Shown: positions 55,131 to 63,286 of the stretch, in pieces
Numbering within the stretch: the first letter of the stretch is position 1
How the letters are laid out: every line of letters begins with the position of its first letter
Assembly (NCBI GenBank): GCA_027307335.1
Contig: DAHUXD010000052.1
Coordinates: 39,536-103,535 of the forward strand
Source: Acidobacteriota bacterium
GTDB lineage: Bacteria > Acidobacteriota > Thermoanaerobaculia > UBA5066 > Gp7-AA6
DNA length: 64,000 bases
Direction of reading: 5' to 3'
The notes under the pieces: generated by a model
The model's input: only the letters and a program-made list of their open reading frames with translations
The model's database searches: none
Told to the model about the DNA's origin: nothing
Program-made: the position numbers and the translations under genes

Positions 55131-56380
55131 AGCCCGACCCACTCCTTCCAGGACGCGAACAGCTCCCCCTCGGTCAACCCCGTCTCGGCGGCGAGCGCGT
55201 CTTCGAACGAACCGCCGGCGGCGAGGCGTCGGAGGAGGCACGCGACCGCGCCTTCGCCGCGGAGCGCCAGGAGATGCTCGACGAGCGAGAGCGCCTGCGC
55301 ATAGCTCGAGCGCGCCGCGCTCCGGGTCAGCCTCCGCGAGAAGGCGCGATCCAGTGCCCCGGCCGAGACGGCCGCGTCCCCGCGGGCCGCGCCTCGCGTG
55401 TCGCGGACGGTCACGCGTCTGCCCTCGCTCCACTGGGCGAGGCCCTCGTGGAACCAGAGCGGGACGCGCCCGCCGCACGCCTGCCGGATGCGCGCGTGGG
55501 CGAGTTCGTGCGCGAGAACGGCGGCGAGCGCTCCCGGCACCTCGCCGGGCTCGACGCCGACGCGGATCTTCCCGTCGTACAGACCCGAGCTCCAGTCCGG
55601 CACCGAGGCGAGGGAGAAGTACGCCCGCCCGGCGTAGAGGACCGCCACCTGACGCGCCGGCGGCGGAGGCCCGAGCAGCGGCGACTGCGCGGCCGAAGCG
55701 GCCTCGAGGCTCTCGCCCGCCTCCCGCAGGACCTCGCCCGGCACGCCCGGGTCGCCGAAGACCGTGAAGTGATCGAACTCGAGCGAGCGCTGGCCGTGCG
55801 ACACCGCGAGCTCGTCACGGGCGCGCGAAAGCCGCGCGAGGACCGCGGGGTCCGTGCCGCCGAAGCGCAGGAACTCGTCCCAGGCCGCGACCGCGTCCGG
55901 AAGGCGATGGAGCGAGACGTAGGCGTCGCCCAGAACGGCGTAGATCTCGGGCGGTGCGTGCGACACGTTCTGCTCGGCGAGGCGCAGATAGAAGCGCGCG
56001 GCGTCGGCGTCGCCGGCGCGCAGATGGCACAGCGTCAGCTCGGCGAGGATCAGGCCGTTGCCCTCGTCGAGGGCGTACGCCTCCGACAGGAGCTCGGACG
56101 CGCGTCCGGCGTCGCCCTCCGCGAGGTAGGCCGCACCCAGCCGCTCGAGTCCCTCCGCCACCCGCTTCGCCTCGCCGGAACCGGGCAGCGCGAACGCCGC
56201 GCGAGCGTGCAGCCCGGCGACGATGCGGTCGCGGTCCGCCGGCGGCGGCGCGTCCGGAAGGGGCGCCGTCGCGGCGGTCGCCGAAGCGAGCAGGAACACC
56301 GCGGCGAGAGAACGCCGCGCCGGCGCCCGGGCCGAGGGCACGGAGGGCGGGACGCCGAGAAGAAAGCCGGCGGTGATCAA
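55127..56380 (-). CDS. Exported TPR protein with HExxH metallopeptidase domain (peptidase MA-like)
   Basis: The 417-residue protein has a signal peptide (hydrophobic SLAAVFLLASATA) and TPR-like helices at about residues 70-190, with LLSEAYALDEGNGLILAELT. The metallopeptidase domain contains the zinc motif HELAHARI and a downstream FHEGLAQW that supplies a further Glu, as in gluzincin or peptidase MA families. The TTG start overlaps the VWA gene stop as TTGA; a GTG start at 56341 would give a neater signal peptide. Substrate unknown. The start region contains GCGGCG-AGAGAA-CGCCGC on the plus strand (56301-56318), like the intergenic repeat hairpin. Confidence 0.75.
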   Translation of the reverse strand: MITAGFLLGVPPSVPSARAPARRSLAAVFLLASATAATAPLPDAPPPADRDRIVAGLHARAAFALPGSGEAKRVAEGLERLGAAYLAEGDAGRASELLSEAYALDEGNGLILAELTLCHLRAGDADAARFYLRLAEQNVSHAPPEIYAVLGDAYVSLHRLPDAVAAWDEFLRFGGTDPAVLARLSRARDELAVSHGQRSLEFDHFTVFGDPGVPGEVLREAGESLEAASAAQSPLLGPPPPARQVAVLYAGRAYFSLASVPDWSSGLYDGKIRVGVEPGEVPGALAAVLAHELAHARIRQACGGRVPLWFHEGLAQWSEGRRVTVRDTRGAARGDAAVSAGALDRAFSRRLTRSAARSSYAQALSLVEHLLALRGEGAVACLLRRLAAGGSFEDALAAETGLTEGELFASWKEWVGL

Positions 56381-58533
56381 GGCACCAGGAAGGGCGCCGT
56401 CGCCTGGCGCATCGCGCCCCCCGCGGCGCCCTGGAGAAACACGCGCAGGCCGTACTTCCCCGGCGCGAGGCTGGCGGGCGCGGGGAACGAGAGGAGCAGG
56501 GTCCGCTTTCCGTCGGGGCCCGGCGCCGTGCTGCCGAGCACGGCGAGTTTCACCGATTCCATCGGCCGGCCGTCGGCGGCGAGGACCTGGCCGCCGAGAC
56601 GCAGCTCGTTCTTCTCGCCACCGTCGAAGTGATACGCGACGAGACAGACCCGCGGCGCGTCTCCGGCCGCGACGCGCGGCAGCGCCGCGGGGGTCATCCC
56701 TTCCGAGGGGAGCTGCGCGAACGGATTCGACGCGGCCGAGGCCGCCTCCGAGCCTCCGCCGCCCGCGCCCGCCACCGCGATCCAGGAGGCGGCGCCGTCG
56801 AGGAAGAGCGGCGGCAGCAGGTACGGCTCCCCGGGGGAGAAGGCGGGCACGTCGACGGGCGTCACCGAGAAGCCCATGCGGCCGGTCGCCGCGTTGCGCA
56901 CGAGGGTGCGCACGCGGTAGGACCCCGCGTACAGCCGCAGCTGCCCGTAGTACCGGACACCGCCCGCCTCGAGGCGCTCGCGGTTCTTCTTCAGGTCGGC
57001 GCCGACCGTGCGCGTGAAGAAGTCCTGGAGCCTCCCGTCGCGATCGAACGCGTAGGCGTAGATCTCGAGCGTGAGCTTCTCGCCGCGGTCGCCGGCGACG
57101 AGCGCCGTCCCCGGCACCTCGAGGAGCACGGGCACGCGAGCCGCGCCGCCCTCCCCGGCGAAGGGCACCGCGAGGACGCGGGCGGGGATGTCGTCGAACG
57201 GGATCTCGTTGGCGATGACGTCGGCCGCGAGGAGCCGGCGCTCGAGCGGCGAGAGCTGCCGCAGCCCGTGGCGCTCGTAGTAGCCGGCCCGGGCGAGCAC
57301 CCGCGCGCCCGCGGAAGAGGCCTTCACCTTCAGAGGATGGTAGCGCCCGTCGCCCGACGCGCGGTCCGGCTTGAACGCCAGCACGTAGACGAACTCGGTC
57401 TGCGCCACCAGACGCGCGAGGTCGGCGCCGAGGTCGTTCGCATTGCGGAACACGTCCCCGCCGCTGCCCTGAGCGATTTCGTACAGCGCGTTCTCGTTCT
57501 CCCGCAGCCCGACGCCGGCGCCGTCCTCGCGGGCATCGTTCTCGGCGCGGATGCCCCCGATGTCGACGGCGTGGATGACGCAGTCGGAGCGGTGGAAGAG
57601 CTCGCCGATCTCCGAGAGTTCCTGGCGCAGCGAGGTCGACCCGAAGCGCTGGTCCGAGTCGACCTTCCACACCTCGCCGTGCAGGAGGTACTGCCGTTCC
57701 TCCTCGGTCTCGGGCGCGCCGACGAGGAAGCGGCCGCGGAAGCCCTCCGACAGATAGATGATGTCCTTGCGTCCCTCGACCGCGTCGAGCGCCTGCGACA
57801 GCTCGCGGAAGGACTGGAACAGGTGACGCACGCGGCCGCGCGAATACTCGTCGTCCCGCATGCGGTGCAGGATCGAGAGGGCCTCGAGGCTCTCGGCGAG
57901 CCCGAGCGCGTCGGCGCGCCCGCCGGTGGGCCGCGCCGCCGGCACGTTCGGAACGCCCGGCACGGCGGTCGGCTCGTAGGCGAACGCGAGCGGGTCGGTG
58001 CGTTCCTCGAACGTGTCGAGCCCGAGTGTCTCGATCGCACGCGACAGCTGGACGCGGTCGGAGGAAAACGTGACGAGGACCTTCACGCCCCGTTCGACCG
58101 AGTAAGTGGCGACGGCGGCGAGGTCGCGGTCGGTCATCCCGGTGAGGACGAAGTCGTGGGCCGCGCGTCGGGCGTCCACGATCGCCTTGGGACGCGAGAA
58201 GGAGAAGTCGAAGAAGAAGAGGAAGCGGCGCCGAGCCGCGGGCGGCAGCGGCCCCGCCGCGGGATCCATCTTTTCGGCGAGGTCGATCGCATCGAAGCCG
58301 ACGATCGTCTGGCGGCGACCGTCGTCATCCACCGTGAAGTCCGCGGCGGTCAGGCCGCGCACGGGCTTGCCGTCGCGGCCGAGGACGCGCACCGGCACCT
58401 CGACGATCGAGACCTCGGCCGATTCGCGCACCCGCGCCGGCTCCTGCGCGGCGACGGCCGCGGACAGGAGGCCGGTCAGCAGGACCCACGGCGAGGAGGG
58501 GCGGGCACTCATCGGCGACCGAGCCGGGCCCAT
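56377..58533 (-). CDS. Exported VWFA-related protein of the type common in Acidobacteriota
   Basis: The 718-residue protein has a signal peptide (WVLLTGLLSAAVAAQE) followed by SIVEVPVRVLGRDGKPVRGL and DFTVDDDGRRQTIVGFD. This N-terminal pattern is characteristic of the Acidobacteria VWFA-related family. A von Willebrand A-like domain covers about residues 100-330; the usual DxSxS metal site appears as FFFDFSFSR. The remaining 380 residues are beta-rich and unassigned. It lies 21 bp after the TPR gene and overlaps the metallopeptidase gene by 4 bp. Its function is unknown. Confidence 0.85.
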   Translation of the reverse strand: MGPARSPMSARPSSPWVLLTGLLSAAVAAQEPARVRESAEVSIVEVPVRVLGRDGKPVRGLTAADFTVDDDGRRQTIVGFDAIDLAEKMDPAAGPLPPAARRRFLFFFDFSFSRPKAIVDARRAAHDFVLTGMTDRDLAAVATYSVERGVKVLVTFSSDRVQLSRAIETLGLDTFEERTDPLAFAYEPTAVPGVPNVPAARPTGGRADALGLAESLEALSILHRMRDDEYSRGRVRHLFQSFRELSQALDAVEGRKDIIYLSEGFRGRFLVGAPETEEERQYLLHGEVWKVDSDQRFGSTSLRQELSEIGELFHRSDCVIHAVDIGGIRAENDAREDGAGVGLRENENALYEIAQGSGGDVFRNANDLGADLARLVAQTEFVYVLAFKPDRASGDGRYHPLKVKASSAGARVLARAGYYERHGLRQLSPLERRLLAADVIANEIPFDDIPARVLAVPFAGEGGAARVPVLLEVPGTALVAGDRGEKLTLEIYAYAFDRDGRLQDFFTRTVGADLKKNRERLEAGGVRYYGQLRLYAGSYRVRTLVRNAATGRMGFSVTPVDVPAFSPGEPYLLPPLFLDGAASWIAVAGAGGGGSEAASAASNPFAQLPSEGMTPAALPRVAAGDAPRVCLVAYHFDGGEKNELRLGGQVLAADGRPMESVKLAVLGSTAPGPDGKRTLLLSFPAPASLAPGKYGLRVFLQGAAGGAMRQATAPFLVP

Positions 58534-58553
58534 TATCCCCTGCCGGGGACCGG

Positions 58554-59522
58554 CTAGGGCAGCGTCTTCAGCAGGTCCCTGATGTCCTTCGCGTCCGGAC
58601 CGTCCGGCGCGAGCTCGAGCGCCTTGCGGAGGTCCGCCCTGGCGTCCGCGGTCTGCTTCAGCTGCATCCGGCAGAGGCCCCGGTAGTAGTACCCGTCGGC
58701 GAGATCCGGCTTCATCGCGATCACGCGATCGAAGGCCGCGGCCGCCTCGGCGGGCTGCTTCTTGTTCATCAGGAGGATCCCCACGTTCAGGTACGGCTGG
58801 GGATCGGAGATCTTGTCGGGAGGCACCTTCGCGAGCGCCGCCTGACCCGCCTCGAGGTTGCCCTTCTGCAGCTCCAGCTCCGCGACCATCCGCCATGCCG
58901 TCGCGTCGTTCGGGTCCTTCTCGGTCGCCTGCTTCGCGAACGAGAGGGCGTCGTCCGTCTTGCCCTCCGCGAGGTACGTCGCCGCGATCCGCTCGAGCAC
59001 GGCCGCGTTGTCCGGGAGCTCGACGAGCGCCTTCTGGTAGCTCTCCCGGGCGGCGCTCCAGTTCTTCGCCGCCATGGCCGCGTTGCCCGCCTCGACCGCG
59101 TCCGCGGTCTCCTTGGAGATCTTCTTGCCGCCGACCGAGATCTGCGGCGTCTGCGGACCCGCGGGCGCCGCGGCCTTCGGCGCGGGGTCGAGCTGGAGAT
59201 CGACCGGCGCGTTGCGACCGCTCTCGCTCAGACTGACGTTGATCTTCTTGGTGGCGTATCCCGCCGCCTCCACGTCCACGTCCCACGGTCCGCCCGCGAG
59301 ACCGAAGATCGCGAAGTGGCCCTTCGCGTCGGTGGTCAGGTCGGGGCCACCGTGGCTGCTCCGCCCCCAGCGCAGCAGGACCTTCGCGCCCTCGATCGGC
59401 TCGCCCTTCTCGTTCTTGATGGTCCCCTCGACGCGGGCGCGTCCGCCGCGCCAGTCCTGCGCGGTCAGCGAGGCGGCGACGGCGGCGAACGCCAGCGCGA
59501 ACTTCCAGACCCTCCGGCGCAT
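58554..59522 (-). CDS. Exported protein with carboxypeptidase-regulatory-like domain and TPRs
   Basis: The 322-residue protein has a signal peptide (FALAFAAVAASLTAQ) and a beta-sandwich regulatory-like domain at about residues 28-110, with VEGTIKNEKGEPIEGAKVLL. After a proline/alanine linker come about five TPR units (130-320), for example WSAARESYQKALVELPDNAA and AFDRVIAMKPDLADGYYYRG. AAGGAG lies 11 nt upstream of the ATG. It sits in a same-strand series with the amidase, VWA and metallopeptidase genes. It is probably a protein-binding scaffold. Confidence 0.8.
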   Translation of the reverse strand: MRRRVWKFALAFAAVAASLTAQDWRGGRARVEGTIKNEKGEPIEGAKVLLRWGRSSHGGPDLTTDAKGHFAIFGLAGGPWDVDVEAAGYATKKINVSLSESGRNAPVDLQLDPAPKAAAPAGPQTPQISVGGKKISKETADAVEAGNAAMAAKNWSAARESYQKALVELPDNAAVLERIAATYLAEGKTDDALSFAKQATEKDPNDATAWRMVAELELQKGNLEAGQAALAKVPPDKISDPQPYLNVGILLMNKKQPAEAAAAFDRVIAMKPDLADGYYYRGLCRMQLKQTADARADLRKALELAPDGPDAKDIRDLLKTLP

Positions 59523-59546
59523 GGGCGATTTTCTCCTTCCGGAATC

Positions 59547-59634
59547 GCGGCGTTCTCCCGCGGCATCCTTCCTTCTTCGGAACCCGGTCCGGCTTCGCCG
59601 GCCCGGATTCCGATGCGGCGTTCCCTCGCCGCAT
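59547..59634 (-). repeat. Three-hairpin intergenic repeat, copy B
   Basis: On the minus strand, hairpin 1 (59634-59613) has an 8-bp stem ATGCGGCG/CGCCGCAT and the loop AGGGAA, identical to the loop in copy A. Hairpin 2 (59612-59578) has an outer stem CGGAA/TTCCG, inner stems with one mismatch and a 3-nt tip, as in copy A but with different bases. Hairpin 3 (59564-59547) has GCCGCG and CGCCGC around the loop GGAGAA. It lies between the amidase stop and the TPR gene; the rest of that 179-bp gap is unremarkable. Confidence 0.6.
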
Positions 59635-59701
59635 GGTCGAGCGGGCCGAGTATACGTGCGCCCGTCCGGCCCGACGCGCCGGCGCCTCTCGTCCGCCGAA
59701 T

Positions 59702-61483
59702 CTAGCGGCTGGTCCTTGCCGTGGACGCCGAGAGACCATCGACCGCCGCGCCCCCGCCGTAGAAGGCGACCAGCGCCTCGACCAGCGCCTGGGCGACCTT
59801 CTCGCGGTAGGCGCGCGTGCGCAGCAGCCGGCGATCGTCGGGGTTGTTGAGATTGCAGATCTCGACGAGGACGCGGGCCGGAATCCGGTTGTAGCGCAGG
59901 ATCGCCGGCACCCACTCGCGCCCGCCGCGGATGACGTTGCCGCGCACGGGCTCGAACGCGTGGAGCGGCAGATCGGCGGCGCGGAACGCCGTCACGATGT
60001 GCTCGGCGAGGTCGCGGGACATGCCCTCGGCCTCGACCTTCTCCTTGGGCGAGAAGGAGACCATCCGGGACTCGCGGACCTCGCGCCGTGAGTCGTAGGG
60101 CTCCCCGGCCTTCCCGTAGGATCCGTTCAGGAACTTCTCGCCCGGCACGTAGACCATCGTTCCCCGCACCGCCGGGTGCAGCGAGTCCGCGTGGAGCGAG
60201 ATGAAGACCGTTCGGTCCTCGTGGCCGCCGTACCGGCGCACGTTCTTGTAGACGGAGTTCGCGAGGTACCAGCGGAAGTGGACGCCCGCGGCCGCGTCCT
60301 CGATCACGTACGGCGGCGTGGTCAGCACGCGCGCGCTCCGGGTGCTCGCGATCGTCTCGGCGCCCGGCGCCGTGCAGGGCGCGTCGCGGCCGACCGTCGG
60401 GACGACGCGGGCCCGCGTGGACCCGCGGACCAGCCGGTCCACGCGGCACGCGATGTCGTACACGTACGCGGCCTCCTCGAGCCCGTCCACGAGCGCGCCC
60501 GTGTCGCGCCCGCCATGGCCCGCGTCGAGCACGAGCGTGACGCCCGAAAGGTCGACGCTCTTGACCTTGTTCGCGAACCGGGACGCCTCGAGGCGCGTCT
60601 TCTCTTCCGCGACGCGCTCCGGATCGCCGGGCGGCCGGAATTCCGGCGCCAGGTCCTCGACCGGAATGCGAACCGGGAATCCGACCGGCATCGCGTGCAC
60701 GTCCGAGATCCCGTTGCGCGCCGCGAGCTCCGCCGCCTTCGCGTTGACGTCCTCGGCGTGCAGGCGGCCGGTGAAGCGCACGACGACGGCGGAGTAGAGC
60801 GCCTCGCCCTTTCTCAGCCGGTAGATCGCGTAGCGCCCCTGCGCGTCCTCGCCGTACTCGAGCTTCGGAACCTCGGCGTCGGCCGCGGCCGGCACGGCGG
60901 CGGCCGCTGCCGCGACGGCGGCGGCGCGGAAGGGCTCCACGAGGAGCCGCTCGGGAACCGTGACCACCTGGCCCTCGCGCGTCTCGAGCGAGGGGATGCC
61001 GCCGACCTCGCGGATCTCCTTGTACCGCCCGCCGTCCCCGGCGAACCACTCGGCGATCCGCCACAGGCTCTCGGGCTTCCCGGAGAGCGCGGCGACCCGA
61101 TGCTCCCATCCCGCCGGCGTGGCGTGGTCCGCGGGAAAGAGTCCCTCGATCGCGGCCCTGCGGTACGTCGGGGAGAGGACGCGATAAGGGACCCGGATCC
61201 AGTGGCCCGGCTTCAGGCGCGCGTGGCCGCCGTTGGCGGCGAGGATCGCCTTCTTCGCCGGCGCCGGGTCGTCGCCGAGACGGCGAGCGAGCGCATCGAC
61301 GGTCTCTCGGGGCTGCACCCGCGCGAGCAGGAAGATCTCGTCGCCCCCCGCCATCACCACCCGGAGGTCGGGGGAAATCACCGCCGTCTTCCCGCCCGGG
61401 GCGGCCGACGCCGCCGCGGCGGCGAACAGCGCCGCGCCGGCGAGACGCCGGACGAGCCTAGCCCGCAACGGCCGGGATCGCAT
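59702..61483 (-). CDS. N-acetylmuramoyl-L-alanine amidase (Amidase_3 family)
   Basis: The 593-residue exported enzyme cuts the amide bond between muramic acid and the stem peptide of murein. After a signal peptide it has LysM-like segments in the first half, such as LARRLGDDPAPAKKAILAAN and GHWIRVPYRV. The C-terminal catalytic domain (from about residue 310) has the zinc ligands in LVLDAGHGGRDTGA, FISLHADS and the late Glu in VLVEICNLNNPDD. It is larger than typical because of the N-terminal part and an insert. Its first 26 bp overlap the end of gatA. Confidence 0.9.
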   Translation of the reverse strand: MRSRPLRARLVRRLAGAALFAAAAASAAPGGKTAVISPDLRVVMAGGDEIFLLARVQPRETVDALARRLGDDPAPAKKAILAANGGHARLKPGHWIRVPYRVLSPTYRRAAIEGLFPADHATPAGWEHRVAALSGKPESLWRIAEWFAGDGGRYKEIREVGGIPSLETREGQVVTVPERLLVEPFRAAAVAAAAAAVPAAADAEVPKLEYGEDAQGRYAIYRLRKGEALYSAVVVRFTGRLHAEDVNAKAAELAARNGISDVHAMPVGFPVRIPVEDLAPEFRPPGDPERVAEEKTRLEASRFANKVKSVDLSGVTLVLDAGHGGRDTGALVDGLEEAAYVYDIACRVDRLVRGSTRARVVPTVGRDAPCTAPGAETIASTRSARVLTTPPYVIEDAAAGVHFRWYLANSVYKNVRRYGGHEDRTVFISLHADSLHPAVRGTMVYVPGEKFLNGSYGKAGEPYDSRREVRESRMVSFSPKEKVEAEGMSRDLAEHIVTAFRAADLPLHAFEPVRGNVIRGGREWVPAILRYNRIPARVLVEICNLNNPDDRRLLRTRAYREKVAQALVEALVAFYGGGAAVDGLSASTARTSR

Positions 61484-62915
61484 CCGGGAAGTCCGCGGCC
61501 GCCTCGAGGGCGCGGGCCGCGGCGAACACCGTCTCCTCGCCGAACCGCGGGCCGAGGACCTGGATCCCGAGGGGGAGGCCCGACGCTGTCAGGCCGGACG
61601 GCACCGAGATCGCCGGAAGGCCCGCGAGCGAGGCGGGAACGGTGAACACGTCGGAGAGGTACATGGTCAGCGGATCATCCGTTTTTTCACCCACCCGGAA
61701 CGCCGGCGCCGGGATCGACGGGCAGACGATCGCGTCCGTGCGCGCGAAGGCCCGGTCGAAGTCGTCCGAGAGCAGGTGGCGCACCCGCATCGCCCGGCCG
61801 TAGTAGGCCTCGTAGTACCCCGACGCGAGCGCGAAGGTGCCGAGGAGGATCCGGCGCTTGACCTCGGGGCCGAACCCCCGAGTGCGGCTCTCGACGTAGA
61901 GGGCGCGCAGGTCCGCGTCGCTCGCCCGCGGCCCGTAGCGGACCCCGTCGAACCGCGCGAGATTGGACGACGCCTCGGCGCTCGCCACGACGTAGTAGAT
62001 CGCGATCGCAACCGTCGTCCGCGGCACCGACACGCGCGTGACCTCGGCGCCCGCGTCACGGAAGATCCGGCGGGCCGCCTCCAGGTTCGCGGCGACCTCG
62101 GGATCGAGCCCCTCCCCCTCGGCCTCTTCGAGGAAGCCGATGCGCATCCCGGCGACGCCGCGCCCGAGGGCGCCCTCCGGGTCGCCGGTTTCACGGTCAA
62201 CGGTCGTCGAATCGAGCGGGTCGAATCCCGCCACCACGCGATAGAGGCGCGCCGCGTCGCCGACGGAGCGCGTCAGCGGACCGATCTGGTCGAGCGAAGA
62301 GGCGAACGCGACGAGGCCGTAGCGCGAGACGCGGCCATACGTCGGTTTGAAGCCCACGACGCCGCAGCAGGCGGCCGGCTGACGGATCGACCCGCCGGTG
62401 TCGGAGCCGAATGCTCCCGCCACGAATCCCGCCGCGACGGCGGCCGCGCTCCCGCCCGAGGAACCGCCGGGCACCCGCGAGACGTCCCACGGGTTCCGCG
62501 TCACGTGGCTCGCGCTGTTCTCGGTCGAGGAGCCCATCGCGAACTCGTCCATGTTGGCGCGGCCGACGAACACCGCGCCCGCGCGCCGGAGCCGCGCCGC
62601 CACCGTGGAGTCGCCGGGAGGCTGGAAGCCCTCGAGGATGCGCGACGCGCACGTCGTGCGCCTCCCCGCCACCCACATGTTGTCCTTCATCGCGACGGCG
62701 ACCCCGGCGAGCGGCAGGCGCTCCCCCGCAGCGACCCGCGCGTCCACCGCCCGGGCCTCCTCGAGCGCGAGGTCGCCGGTGACCTCGAGAAACGCGCCGA
62801 AACGGCCGTCGCCCTCCGCGATGCGGGCGAGCGCCGCCTCGACCTCGGCCACCGCGGTCCGGCGGCCCGAGGAGACGGCGGCGGCGGTCTCGATGACTCC
62901 GGGAACGGCGCTCAC
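61458..62915 (-). CDS. gatA: Glutamyl-tRNA(Gln)/aspartyl-tRNA(Asn) amidotransferase subunit A
   Basis: The 485-residue amidase subunit releases ammonia from glutamine for transamidation of misacylated tRNA. The Ser-cis-Ser-Lys triad region is visible: Lys in AVAMKDNMW, PGGSSGGSAAAVAAG, and the nucleophile in GSDTGGSIRQPA. Further family segments are CGVVGFKPTYGRVSRYGL and the C-terminal LAGLPAISVPSGL. The start is GTG at 62913-62915. gatC lies 45 bp upstream; gatB is not in the window. Confidence 0.94.
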   Translation of the reverse strand: MSAVPGVIETAAAVSSGRRTAVAEVEAALARIAEGDGRFGAFLEVTGDLALEEARAVDARVAAGERLPLAGVAVAMKDNMWVAGRRTTCASRILEGFQPPGDSTVAARLRRAGAVFVGRANMDEFAMGSSTENSASHVTRNPWDVSRVPGGSSGGSAAAVAAGFVAGAFGSDTGGSIRQPAACCGVVGFKPTYGRVSRYGLVAFASSLDQIGPLTRSVGDAARLYRVVAGFDPLDSTTVDRETGDPEGALGRGVAGMRIGFLEEAEGEGLDPEVAANLEAARRIFRDAGAEVTRVSVPRTTVAIAIYYVVASAEASSNLARFDGVRYGPRASDADLRALYVESRTRGFGPEVKRRILLGTFALASGYYEAYYGRAMRVRHLLSDDFDRAFARTDAIVCPSIPAPAFRVGEKTDDPLTMYLSDVFTVPASLAGLPAISVPSGLTASGLPLGIQVLGPRFGEETVFAAARALEAAADFPDAIPAVAG

Positions 62916-62960
62916 GCGCCTCCTGCCGCAGCCCGCGCGGGCGCGCGACGAGTCATCCGG

Positions 62961-63266
62961 TCAGCTTCCGGCGCCCACGACACGGGGCACGACGCCGTAG
63001 CCGTGGAGCCGCCTCGGCGCATTGGCCGCGAGCGCCCGGTCGCCGTCGCCGGGCCGGGGGACGTCGGGCCGCACCGGCGTCGCGGGAGCCGCCGGCGAGC
63101 CGCCGAAGGCCTGCTCCGGAATCGCCGCCAGCTGGTCGATGTAGCCGACGATGCGCGACAGCTGCCCCGCCCAGCGCGAGAGCTCGTCCTCGGGGACGTG
63201 CAGGCGCGCGAGCTCCGCGACCTCGAGCACCACGGCCGGCGTGACAACGGGTCGTTCGGATGTCAT
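62961..63266 (-). CDS. gatC: Glutamyl-tRNA(Gln)/aspartyl-tRNA(Asn) amidotransferase subunit C
   Basis: The 101-residue subunit stabilises GatA against GatB. It shows the family pattern VLEVAELARLHVPEDELSRW, then LSRIVGYIDQLAAIP and a proline-rich tail with PVRPDVPRPGD. The length is normal. It is the first gene of the gatC-gatA-amidase series, with a TACAAT hexamer 7 nt before the ATG and no Shine-Dalgarno sequence. Confidence 0.92.
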   Translation of the reverse strand: MTSERPVVTPAVVLEVAELARLHVPEDELSRWAGQLSRIVGYIDQLAAIPEQAFGGSPAAPATPVRPDVPRPGDGDRALAANAPRRLHGYGVVPRVVGAGS

Positions 63267-63273
63267 CCTCGAA

Positions 63274-63279
63274 ATTGTA
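63274..63279 (-). promoter_or_regulatory. -10-like hexamer (TACAAT) of gatC
   Basis: TACAAT matches the -10 consensus at five of six bases and ends 7 nt before the gatC ATG. It also lies just before the divergent nucleotidyltransferase gene, which begins 8 bp away. Confidence 0.45.
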
Positions 63280-63286
63280 CCCGGAT